64,000 nt of DNA from Planococcus citri (lineage: Eukaryota; Arthropoda; Insecta; Hemiptera; Pseudococcidae): positions 72,912,001 to 72,976,000 of the forward strand of contig NC_088679.1 of the NCBI RefSeq assembly GCF_950023065.1, given 5' to 3'. The position numbers and the translations under genes are program-made. Each line of letters begins with the position of its first letter. Within the stretch, counting starts at the first letter, position 1. Of this stretch, positions 1 to 11,084 are shown in pieces. A model generated the notes under the pieces. It had not been told where the DNA came from, did no database searches, and saw nothing but the letters and a program-made list of their open reading frames with translations.

Positions 1-974
1 TTTACCCACCAACGTAAGTAAGGTGAAGCCACACCGCCGCATTTCAAAACTCGATCCAAGGCTGCTGATAAATAAAGCAATAATATCAAATTATGAGCAC
101 TGGCGAGGTTTAATCAACCAGTCAAACTTACACGCCTTCATTGTTAAATTGCAACGTGCTCGAAGGCTGGATGAAAGCGAAAAGCATGCATTTTGAAGGC
201 ATATTTAAAAAGGAAAAAAACACAAAAAGAAGGCAAAAGAGAGAAAAAAAACTTAACTCGAGCTTTGTATAAATATTAATTATCGCCGGAATATTTCTCG
301 ATGCCAAATTACTAGTTTAGTAATAATTACCCTTGTCGTTTAGAAAGCGCCCATCAAGTTCCTGTTTACCATATTATCGTGTTTTCTTAACCAAAGTACA
401 TTTATGCAGACAGGAAGGTTAGGCCAAAAAGGAGGGAATGTTTTCGCTAAATTTATTCACTAATGCCTTCTTATAATGTTTAAGACTTCGAGTCAACGAT
501 TTCAAGCTTTGTAGAAGAAATTTACCTGAAACAAGTTATATGTACTAATTCCTTTCGTTTCTTTTACAAATTGAACGACAGGGAAACCTATTGCAAACTC
601 ACAAAGGTATGGAAATGGCGAAGTTTAACTACGAACTACGTATTGCTGAAATTAACAAAATCTCTCAATGCCCCCTCCCTATTATTAGAAATCTGATATA
701 AAATTAAATTATTTTCTCCTTTATTCATGTGATCACTCAGATGTGATTTCACAAAAAAATGATTTTTATATTCCCTTAACCCCAAATACTTATGGGTTTT
801 ATTAAAAAAAGACTTATTACTTCCTTAAAAAATTAGGTACTTGTGATTTCCCCCCAAAAAATTGACTTGTAATTTTCTTCTCCCCTTCCCACTCAAAAAA
901 ACTTGCAATTTCCATGGAATATTATTTGCAATTCCCTCAGGAAAATGCAATTATTTGGAGTTCATATCAGAAAC
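1..974. other. No gene recognised; AT-rich DNA
   Basis: I see no convincing reading frame, RNA gene or repeat boundary here. Short homopolymer tracts of A and T are frequent. The only longer open frame (862..1104) runs into the dispersed repeat that starts near 975 and has no recognisable protein features. Confidence 0.4.
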
Positions 975-1290
975 AAGCCATCCACTATTCGCTGATTGCA
1001 AGAAGGTTTTTGTTTTTGCTTTTTGTTATAGTAGCTTTGCAAATTTGATTACGTATACGTATGTACTCGTAAGTAGTCAAAAGCAAGAAATTTACAGAGT
1101 TTGAGCTTTAAAAATGTTCATATTTTCGTTATTATTTTTCCGAAATTGATGATAAATACTTATCTGAAATATGAAATATCATTAAAAAACAATACTCTCT
1201 CATCTGGTGATAAGAAGTGTATCAAGATTGAGGATTAACTTTTTAGGGTTCAGAAATTACTCGCTGATTGAATGTGGAAGTTGAAAAAAT
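975..1290 (+). repeat. Dispersed repeat family R1, copy 1
   Basis: The copy starts with AAGCCATCcaCTATTCGCTGATTGCAAGA and then a run of GTTTTTG. Downstream it shares AAGCAAGAAATTTA and CTCTCATCTGG with the copy at 5534. At least eight copies of the leading block occur in the window (975, 5534, 14617, 28332, 40897, 54638, 57865, 61316). No terminal inverted repeat or poly(A) end was identified, so the class (SINE, MITE or fragment of a larger element) is open. Confidence 0.6.
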
Positions 1291-1295
1291 AGGAT

Positions 1296-2225
1296 ATGTA
1301 TAAATACTCGTACTTATAGTGCCTTGTGGTGCCCACGTGCATACAGGATCACATCCTATGTAGGTATGATAAAGGTGTTTTGGTGCAGTTTGGGTTTTTA
1401 GTCATAGCGGTGCCCACTATATAAACTTGGTACTTGTGATGCCCACCTCAAAAAAAAATTGTTTTCACACTAGAGTGCATGACATGCAATTTTACATTGA
1501 AATATATTTAAAAAAACCTTGTGGTGCCCGATTTGGGCTCCACAAGCCCAAAACTGGGCGCCACAATGACTATGTAGGTATGTACTTCAAATGGGCACCA
1601 CAAAAACTAATATTAAATCTATACACATAAACTTATCTCGTTTGGTGCCATGGGTCTTATTGTGATCAGCACACTTGAAATCATCAAGAAACCCCCCCCC
1701 CCAATCCTGAACCATCGTGAAAATTACAATACCTGGCGAATGTATAAATACTCGTACTTATAGTGCCTTGTGGTGCCCACGTGCATAGAGGATCACATCC
1801 TATGTATGATAAAGGTGTTTTGGTGCAGTTTGGGTTTTTAGTCATAGCGGTGCCCACTATATAAACTTGGTACTTGTGATGCCCACCTCAAAAAAAATTG
1901 TTTTCACACTAGAGTGCATGACATGCAATTTTACATTGAAGTTTATAAAAAAAACCTAGTGGTGCCCGATTTGGGCTCCACAAGCCCAAAACTGGGCACC
2001 ACAATGACTATGTAGGTATGTATTTCAAATGGGCACCACAAAAACTAATATTAAATCTATACACATAAACTTATCTCGTTTGGTGCCATAGGTCTTATTG
2101 TGATCAGCACACTTGAAATCGTCAAGAAACCCCCCCCCCAATCCTGAACCATCGTGACAATTACAATACCTGGCAAATGTATAAATACTCGTACTTATAG
2201 TGCCTTGTGGTGCCCACGTGCATAG
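1296..2225. repeat. Tandem repeat, about 440-bp unit, 2.1 copies
   Basis: The block beginning ATGTATAAATACTCGTACTT starts at 1296, 1740 and 2177, giving periods of 444 and 437 bp. Copies 1 and 2 are nearly identical throughout, including motifs such as GTGGTGCCCACGTGCATA and a C homopolymer near 1686 and 2130. The third copy stops after about 48 bp at GTGCATAG, exactly where the foldback element at 2226 begins. The unit is rich in GTGGTGCCC and its complement GGGCACCAC. It has no coding potential that I recognise. Confidence 0.85.
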
Positions 2226-5007
2226 TCACAGTAGACTCGAAAATATTTTGACTAAAGTTGCACACCGAACTTGTCTGCAACCCCCGCAAGAGGTCATTAA
2301 CCTTTGTCAATCTACGTTATTCGGCTATATCGCCGAAATGAATGGTCGGAGGGAAAAAAGTGATTGAACTGAAATTATTCCACGCCAAATTTCCTACAAG
2401 CATAACCAATTCAGTTAAAATATATTTTTCAATTTTTGAAAATCATATTTAGGCCAATAATGAGAAAAAAATCAAAATTTTACCAAATTGAGCTATAAAG
2501 CTGAAATTTGGATATACTCTATTTTCGACCGGTCAAACGATTGGAAACGATTTCAACCCGTTCTGGAGCCTCCAGCACATTTTTGAAACTTGCAATTCTC
2601 ACCAAATTTCATCAAAATGAAGTTGAAAAGCGAAAATCCATTCTGTAAACTAATTTTAATACGCTATGAAGTCGACTGTAAGTAGATTTCAAGCCGTTTT
2701 GTAGCCTTCAGCAAGTTTTTGGAAATTACTGGAGCCTCCAGTAAATTTTTGAAACTTGCAATTTCTACAAAATTTCATCAAATGGAGTTGAAAAGCCGAA
2801 AGTTGATTCGGATAGATTTTATGGCATTTTTTGAAAAACAAAAGTTTCTAAAAATCTGCTGGAGGCTCCAGTAATTTCCAAAAAGTCGCTGGATGCTTCA
2901 AAACGACTTGAAATCTACGAGTAGTCGACTTCATTGCGTATTGAAATTAGGTTTCAGAGTAAATTTTAGCTTCTCAACTGTTTTGTATGAAATTTTAAAA
3001 TTCCAAAATCTGTTGGAGGCTCTGGAATTTTCAAAAAGTTGCTGGAGGTTCCAAAATGACTTGAACCAACCTGCAGTCGACTTGATAGCGCATTGAAATT
3101 GAAGTACCGGGTGAATTTTGGATTTCCAACTCTGTTTGGTAAATTCGTATGGAAATTTCGAGCATTGAAATATCTGCTGGAGGCTCCAGTAATTTCCAAA
3201 AAGTCTCTGGAGGCTCCAAAACGACTTGAAATGTACTTGCAGTCGACTCTCTAGCGTATTGAAATTAGTTTACAGAATGAATTTTAGCTTTCCAACTGCT
3301 TTTGACGAAATTTTGTGCGAATTTCAAGTTTCAAAAATCTGCAAGAGGCTCCAGAACTGCTTAAAATTGTTTGAAATAGTTTATAATCGATTTGGCCGGT
3401 CGAAAATAGGATATATTCCAAAAATCAATTTGGTAAAATTTTGATTTTTTTCTCAATGTTCGGCCTTTTAATTTTCAAAAATTTACCAAAAATAGAAAAA
3501 TACACTTTCTCTTTCTATCTAGCTTTGTCTTTTTCTAAAAATTTCGTCCGAGTTTTACGTTGGAAAGCAAAATCTGCGATTTCGACGGACTTATCAATTA
3601 AAATAGCCGCAATTTTGTTAGTAAAGCCACATCAAAGTTTCTGAAATGATGCGTATACAATACATAAACTTTGAATTAAAAACTCACCACCCCCGCCCCT
3701 CCCACCTTAAAAGACTGAAATTGCAATTTCGCAAACAACTGCACTGGTCATACTTATAGGAAATTTGACGTAGAATAATTTTAGTTCAAATCACTTTTTT
3801 TCACCCGACCCTTCATTTCGGCGATACATCTGAAAAATCGTAGATTGACAAAGGTTAATGACCTTTTGCGGGGGTTGCAGACAAGTTCGGTGTGAAACTT
3901 TGATATAGTTAGGGGGACAATTACCTAGATGGCGGGAATCGTTGTATTTAATTCCTACTGGAGCTGGATGATAATTATTCCTTACGTGGGGAATAATTAC
4001 CACTTACCTGGATAGCTCGAGAGATGATATGGGGTAGACAATCCTGCCTAACTAATCACGTATGTACTCTAATCGCAATAAAAGACATTCGTGATGACTA
4101 CTAAAATGTTTTTATTACACATTAGTTACATATAAGAAAGTACGTAGAAAGCAATTACAAACTACACATATTTGAACATAATGAAATGGTCAAGTGCGTT
4201 ACCTGCCATTACGACTTGGATCAGGAAAGAATCCTCATTAGTTACGTATCAAGTGAATGCCTGATACATAGTTAATTAGAATGTCACCAATGACTGCGAT
4301 GAGGTTACAATCACTATGAGTTAACTTGGGTAGGTGTCACAAATAATATATTCCTACTTCGACTAACTCAATTAACTAAAACTAATTATAATTAATTGAG
4401 GGAACCCTGAGGTCCAATTAAGTATTTTTCAATACTTACCAAAGACACTGTACATGTTACCTATCCATCCTGTGTACCACTAATACTAAGTACTTCGATA
4501 GGTACGTACTACACGAGGTTCGATATAAATGCGAGAAATGCCATTGATGCCCGGGGTGATCAAATGTGCATCCAAAAAGGTCCATATTGATTACGACTAA
4601 TCAATATGTTTAGATAAACACTAATTACCACGCTAGAAGTGGGTAAAATACGATAAATGGTACTTGGTATTAAGTACCAAGCACTTTCACATTTTCCGGT
4701 GCCGAAGCGAGAATACATATTTACAACGTTGACTTAGCTCCAGAGAGCTCGAGATTCCGGTGCTAAGTGAAGAGCCTTGCTCATGATCTTGCAACAGTTG
4801 CTGCCGGATCCACGAGCCGAGAATCCCCCACGTTCCCCTTACTTCCAGTATAGGTGTAATTTTAGAGAGAGCAAGTAACGAAGTATCTCCCTATTAATAG
4901 ATCGAGTAATATTGTGCAAAAAGGGAGTTATACTAATAATCGCTAAGGCGGTTACGGGCATCCTGCCTCTCACAACTTTGGTCAAAATAATTTCAAGTCT
5001 ACTGTGA
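2226..5007. mobile_element. Foldback (long inverted-repeat) element A, CTGGAG module, split by an LTR
   Basis: The left end TCACAGTAGACTCG and the right end (complement CGAGTCTACTGTGA with one change) form terminal inverted repeats. The inverted homology continues inward: a block containing GACAAAGGTTAATGACC is present as its complement near 2308 and directly near 3845. Without the solo LTR at 3901..4974 the element is about 1.7 kb. Its arms carry repeated CTGGAGGCTCCAG blocks (for example 2861 and 3177) in mirrored order. The open frames inside are short and the two arms mirror each other, so they are not genes. No transposase is present, so the element is non-autonomous. A flanking target duplication was not clear. 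Confidence 0.8.
3901..4974. mobile_element. Solo LTR 1 (BEL/Pao- or Gypsy-like), nested in element A
   Basis: The insert begins TGATATAG and ends CTCTCACA, giving the canonical TG...CA ends. It is flanked by the direct repeat ACTT (3897..3900 and 4975..4978). Removing it rejoins the right arm of element A so that it matches the complement of the left arm. It shares a small hairpin (ATTATTCC...GGAATAAT) followed by GGATAGCTC with the LTR-like insert at 37416, and a similar layout with that at 22608. The length is 1074 bp. No internal retrotransposon genes are present, consistent with a solo LTR left by recombination. The superfamily is inferred only from the short duplication and the ends. Confidence 0.7.
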
Positions 5008-5059
5008 ATCGAATTCACTTTTTAAATTGTCGATTTTCATTTTATAAAACAATTTTCAT

Positions 5060-5290
5060 AAAATTGACAACTTTACCCCCTCCTTAGTAAGGGTGAAATC
5101 GCCATTTTGAGAAAAGCTGAACTGGTCATGTTGATAGGAAATTTTGCGTAGAGCAATTGTTGTTCAAACATATTTCCTCTCGGACACTTCATTTTGGCGG
5201 TACAGCCGAAAAACCTGTATTGGCAAAGATTAATGACCTATTGCGGGGGGGCGGTCAAGTTGCGGGGTGCAGCTTTTGATGGGTTGTTTT
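5060..5290 (+). repeat. Diverged partial second copy of the element A right arm
   Basis: From about 5070 the sequence repeats the 3680..3900 part of element A in the same orientation: ACTGGTCAT...AGGAAATTT, then CACTTCATTTYGGCG, then TTAATGACCT followed by a G run. It is clearly more diverged than the arm at 3740..3900. It lies just outside the right terminus of element A and has no matching left arm nearby, so it is probably the remnant of an older neighbouring copy. Confidence 0.65.
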
Positions 5291-5533
5291 AGAGACTAAG
5301 TAATCTGAACAAATAATGTGAAATTCAGCTTTCCCCCAATTTTTCCGAGGTTTGACTAAAAAGTTTGCTAAAATGACTGTACTATTCAAGGTGACTGTGG
5401 TAAATATTTCAGAAATTCTCAGAAAAATACAAAATGTAAGAAAATTCTTACTGGGAGAGTGGGGCATCATTTTACTTTCGAAGTCAGTGAAAATGAAAAA
5501 TCACATCACATCGACCACAGATATCGTAAAAAC

Positions 5534-5805
5534 AAGCCATCATATGTTATTCGCTGATTGCAACAGGGTTTTTACTTTTTGTTGATTGTTTATTTTTTCT
5601 CGCAAATTTAATTGTAGCCAAAGCAAGAAATTTAATTATTGACAAAAAAATATCTTTAAAATATGTAATAAAAACATGATATTATTAATCTAATTCCAAA
5701 TTCTAAAATCTCTCATCTGGCAATGATAGCTAGGTAATACAAATCACCGATTGGTCTCTGCAAAATACTGTTTACTGATTGGCTACTAATTGAAAAAAAA
5801 AAGAT
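5534..5805 (+). repeat. Dispersed repeat family R1, copy 2
   Basis: It starts AAGCCATCA and contains TATTCGCTGATTGCAA, then AAAGCAAGAAATTTA and CTCTCATCTGG as in the copy at 975. It ends with a block reading ATACTGTTTACTGATTGGCT that recurs near 29165 and 29325. This places both the leading and trailing blocks in one family. Confidence 0.6.
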
Positions 5806-5809
5806 TAAA

Positions 5810-7344
5810 TAAAATCAAGTAGCAAAGACCCTAAAAAAGAAATGAGCGAATTAAAAGTACACGACGTCAAAACCATACTTCTCGGTGGTGTCCGAACCTC
5901 CGATCTCGAGTGATGTTGAATTCGGTTGTCGTTAATTTTGCATACCCAGTTCGCCATAAATACGACTAGGTACAAAGGAGACCCGTTTTACGCATTCGAA
6001 GTGATAAGAATTATCATTGTACAAATATTAATCAATTTTTTCCACGAAAAGGGATTTTTAAAAATCTGGACTTAGGGTGTTGGAAAAACAAAACCACCTT
6101 TATTATGACCACACGTGAGAAAAAAAAACGATCTCTGGCACGACGAAGACGACGAATAGGATGATGATGATGACGACGCCATCGCATCGTCGAGCGTCGA
6201 CGTTGCGAAAAAGTAAAACGAGCCTCTTGAAAATGTTTCAAAACTATAGAAATATAAAAGGCACCATCTCGCGCCTGATAAATAGTGCCTGGGGAGTTTG
6301 AGATGAGAGAGAAATACACTGCATTATATAAACTTAACGACCGTATGTCAGGCGAAATGTAAACAAGGAATTTCGCATCCCTTTTCTCAAAGCTCCGAAA
6401 CAAGGCACCGTTGATGGATATTTCAAACGCCATTAGATGCGTTTCCGGGAATCCCGCGTATATAGTTTTGCGGTGACAAACTAGCAACCGTAATTTATCC
6501 GGAATATAATTCCCCACATTCGAGACCCCGTTTACCGCTACCGTTTTCTTCGCTTTCTTTTTTTTTCTCGCCCTCGTCGCTCCTCTCATCTTTTCAAAAT
6601 GATTTCTTTTCCGTTTCGCTGTTTCACGATGCGACGACGATGGTGGTAAGATCCGCGCTATTTTTTATATTTCGAATTGATGTTTTCATTTTCATTTTAT
6701 CGTACGTATATATATACGAACTATACGAAGACGAACGCGTAGCATCCAACGGACGGGGGTGGCGGGCTCGTTCGCGTTACCGAGGTGAAATCGTTTTTGA
6801 AATGAGAACGAGTCGCGAATTTCAAGTGTTTACGAATCATTTAGAGAATGCCAGATATTTATGGCTGGCGATAAAAATGAACCGAATTAATATGTTTGTT
6901 CCGGATTGGTCGCAGATTTCCAAAAATAGGGGAGCGGTTGTTTCTGCAAAACGAGGCAAGGGAGGAGAAAATGCATAATTTGTTTTATAGGGTGGCTCTT
7001 ATATTTTCAAGTTGAGCGTTATTGCACATCCACCTCCTGAAATTGCTGCTCTTGATGGGAAAATAATCTCCAAGTAAGTATTCTTTTATTTTCTTCTAAA
7101 TTCAAAAAAAGTTGAAAACCCCTTCCCCCTCAATAAAAAAAAACTAAAAAAGTCCAGCTAATCCAAAAAAATTAGTTTTGTGAAAAAATTTTTCTGAATA
7201 AACTTCTTACTTGAGAATTGAAATTGATTTAGAATTTACTTACTTCCATCCATTCCTCCCACCTCTCCCTAGTCCACAAAAAATACAATAATGAGAACTG
7301 AGAAGAGCGTTTTAAAAAAATCAGATAAACCCAAATATTACTTA
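5810..7344. other. Low-repeat region without a recognised gene
   Basis: This stretch is less repetitive and has more CG dinucleotides than its surroundings. It contains a 185-codon open frame on the minus strand (6032..6589) and a 112-codon frame on the plus strand (6640..6978). Neither product resembles a family I know; the first is dominated by basic and His/Arg low-complexity segments at both ends. Exons of a host gene or conserved non-coding DNA are both possible. Confidence 0.3.
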
Positions 7345-9426
7345 TAGTCCGGCATATGACAATAGGAGTGATTGCACCCCCCCACGCCGATCCTCCGGGA
7401 CAACTTTTTTCTTAAAGGGGACATCCTAAGGAACATTTTAAAGAACTTGCCAAAAAAAAAGTTGGCCTTACTTACAAAATGGCGGCCATTTTGATTGACA
7501 GGCCAGCCAAAATCGCAGATTTTGCGTTTTAACATAGGACTTGCACGAACTTTTTCAAACTTTACAAAGGTAGATCGAAAGATCATGCAAAAATTTATCA
7601 CCTGTCAAAATTTCAAGTGCTAAAAGTGCGTTTTTCGATTTTTGGTGAATTTTTGAAAATCGAATTTAGGACAAAAATGAGGGAAAAAATCAAAATTTTA
7701 CCAAATTGACCAAGAAAACTGAAATTTGGGATATACCCTATTTTCGACATGCCAAATCGATTGGAAACGGTTTCAACCCGTTTTGAGCAGTTCTGGAGCC
7801 TCCAGCAGATTATTGAAACTCGAAATTCCCACCAAATTCCATCATATTGGAGTTGTAAAGCTGAAATTTATTCTAAAAACTAATTTCATTACGCTACGAA
7901 GTACTGCAGGTGAATTTCAAGTCGTTTTGGATCCTCCAGCGACTTTTTTAAAATTCCTGAAGCCTCCAGCAGATTTTTGAAACTTTAAATTTTCACAAAA
8001 TTTCATCAAATGGAGATGGAAAGCTGAAATTTACTCTACACTCCGATTTTAACACCCTCCGAAGACGACTTCAGGTAGGTTCTAGTCATTTTAGGGCCTC
8101 CAGCAACTTTCTTTGAAAATTACTGGAGGCTCCAGCAGATTTTTGAATCTTTAAATTTTCACAAAATTTCATCAAATGGAGATGAAAAGCTGAAATTTAC
8201 TCTACACTCCAATTTTAACACCCTCTGAAGACGACTTCAGGTGGGTTCTAGTCATTTTGGGGCCTCCAGCGACTTTTTTTGAAAATTGCTGGAGGCTCCA
8301 GCAGATTTTTGAATCTTTAAATTTTTACAAAATTTCATCAAATGGAGATGAAAAGCTGAAATTTACTCTACACTCCAATTTTAACACCCTCTGAAGACGA
8401 CTTTAGGTGGGTTCAAGTCATTTTAGGGCCTCCAGAGACTTTTTTGAAAATGACTGGAGTCTCCAGTAGATTTCTGAAACTTGAAATTTCCCCAACATTA
8501 ATTTATCAAATGGAGTTGGCAAGCTGAAATTTACTTCGCAGACTACATGGTGGTTTCAAAATATGGTTTTGAGCTTTCAGCTACTTTTATAGGAAATTTT
8601 AATTTTCCAAAAAAAGTCATACAACCTTTCAAAAAATCTACTAGAGGCTCCAGTAATTTTCAAAAAATCATTGGAGGCTCTAAAATGACTTGAAATTTAC
8701 CAGAAGTCGTTTTCAGAGGGTGTTAAAATCGGAGTGTAGAGTGAATTTCAGCTTTCCATCTCCATTTGATGAAATTTTGTGAAAATTTGAAGTTTCAAAA
8801 ATCTGCTGGAGGCTTCAGAAATTTTGAAAAAGTTGCTGGAGGATCCAAAACGACTTGAAATTCACCTGCAGTACTTCGTAGCGTAATGAAATTAGTTTTT
8901 AGAATAAATTTCAGCTTCACAACTTCAATTTGATGGAATTTTGTGGGAATTTCGAGATTCAAAAATCTGCTGGAGGCTCCAGAACTGCTCAAAACGGGTT
9001 GAAACCGTTTACAATCAATTTGGCATGTCGAAAATAGGGTATATCCCAAATTTCAGCTTTCTTGGTCAATTTGGTAAAATTTTGATTTTTCCCTCATTTT
9101 TGGCCTAAATTTGATTTTCAAAAATTCACCAAAAATCGAAAAACGCACTTTAGCACTTGAAATTTTGACAGGTGATAAATTTTTGCATGATCTTTCGATC
9201 TACCTTTGTAAAGTTTGAAAAAGTTCGTGCAAGTCCTATATTAAAACGTAAAATCTGCGATTTCGGTTGACCTGTCAATCAAAATGGCCGTCATTTTGTA
9301 AGTAAGGCCAACTTTTTTTTGGCAAGTTTGCTTCAAAATGTTCCTTAGGATGTCCCCTTTAAGAAAAAAGTTAACCCGGAGGATCGGCGGGGGGTGCAAT
9401 TACTCCTATTGTCATATGCCGGACTA
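7345..9426. mobile_element. Foldback element B, CTGGAG module, TTA target duplication
   Basis: The ends TAGTCCGGCATATGACAATA and their complement at 9407..9426 form long inverted repeats whose homology continues for roughly 700 bp per arm. TTA flanks both sides (7342..7344 and 9427..9429). Open frames at 7726..7980 (plus) and 8795..9049 (minus) encode nearly the same 84 residues because they lie in opposite arms; they are not genes. The centre holds about three direct tandem units of roughly 167 bp (near 7973, 8141 and 8307), each containing CTGGAGGCTCCAG-type blocks and AAATTTCATCAAATGGAGATG. No transposase is present, so it is non-autonomous. Confidence 0.8.
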
Positions 9427-9429
9427 TTA

Positions 9430-10747
9430 CAAGTTTACAATTCACACTCTTCTAAAAATTCTGATAGAATTTGTACTTTTTTGATATTTTCATACCACCT
9501 TGAAAAATCCGTACTTCCGAATTTCTTCAATCAACACTCCAATCATTTCAATACCTACTCATCCTGAAATCACGATATAGATTTCACACACAATACTCGA
9601 ATACCAGCTCATTGCAGTATGCTCAGCATCAACGTAAAAAATAATAATAATAAAACCGAAAACAATGCACGATAAAACAATAAGAAAAGAGTAAAGTAAC
9701 CATTACTGGAAAAAAGATAATGAAATTTATATTAAGTTACGTGAGTCGGTGTGTTACGTCAACCATAGTCAAGTCCGGCAATTTCTTAAGAAAAATATGG
9801 ATGTAAACCGAAAACTTTCCAGATAAATGCAGGAAGAAGAAGAAGTAGAAAAAAGGGCGAACACGGAGGCAACTCAAAAAACTATCGGTAAATTGAATTA
9901 TCCGCGACGTTTACGTGATGTTAACCCGGTTGGTTAGTTTATTTACTCGATTCTATCTTTCTCTCACACCTTTTCTTTTTTTCCCCCTTTTCAGCACAGA
10001 CACATCGTAATACTCGCTCAAAGTCCACTACGTTCTGTATACTTTTTCGTCTTCTTTCTCGCTTACTCTCATTCGTATGTATTTGCTGCAACAATATACT
10101 TACACGTAGATATAGGCAAAAGCTTCGTAAACTTTTTCCAAATTAAAAATATTTTTCATCGTTATCGAAATTTATACCTACGTATACTGTTGTATTATGT
10201 TATCAATCTTAGTCAAACGAACAGGAAATTTTATCAGTGTGAAAGCCATAGAAACCCATGTGGTCATCGAGTCGTTCATTGATCGGTCATCGATGTTTGA
10301 GGCAAGGTCACGTCAATAGGGTTTTGTTTATGTACATGAATGTCATCTCTGGTACAAAACTGGTACCCTACTTTGATACTTTAGTTTCGTTTTCGTTATT
10401 GTCTCAACACGAAAAGTTGATACTGTTTCTGAAAGTTCGAGGACAATTTCAGAAAGGATAAAGATTATCACTTGACTTCTTTTTTGTTATTATTTTTTCT
10501 CTTACAATACTTAAAAGTACCTATGGTATGAGGTTATGTAGTCAGGCCTATTTTTAAATCTTTTGTATAATTTGTTTAAAAAAACTACCTATACCCAAAA
10601 AGTGGTAAGTTTTTTTAAATCAAACTTTGGCATGTAATTCACGAAAAATTGCACAAAATGTTACATTAAAACCGGTTAAAATGACTTAGTGTAAAAATAC
10701 TTGAAAATAAACTGAGCATAAAAATCATTGAAATTTGTCAAAAAAGT
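9430..10747. other. No gene recognised
   Basis: The sequence is AT-rich with short pyrimidine tracts around 9950..10080. The longest frame (10258..10461) has no recognisable features. No repeat shared with the rest of the window was noticed. Confidence 0.35.
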
Positions 10748-11084
10748 TTTTTTTTTTTAATTTTTTTTTTTACTTAACAAGGTTTATTACAATCTTAAGG
10801 AGACCTTAAATAAGTAATATTTCTGACTTTAAACAAGTTAGTTACATGACATGTGCAGGGTTCTCTCCAGTGAGAGTATACTCTACTATTTTATAAAGTA
10901 TCTCTCTAGTGATAGTACGTACTTATTTATTTTTTATGATATCTATGACTAAGTCGTGAGGTTTTAACTGATGGATGTTTCTTTGCTTTGATCTTGTTTT
11001 GTGAGTTTTCAACTTGAGAAATTCTTTTACCTACTCGTATTTTTTTAAGCAGTTCCCAAATGTCTTTTAAGCTCGCCTGCTCTT

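Noticed and set aside
6032..6589. 185-codon open frame on the minus strand
   Set aside because: It is long for AT-rich DNA, but the translation has no recognisable domain and both ends are low-complexity basic or His/Arg runs from repeats such as GATGATGATG. I could not tell it from a chance frame.
7726..9049. Two near-identical 84-codon proteins on opposite strands
   Set aside because: They are the two arms of foldback element B read in opposite directions, not a duplicated gene pair.
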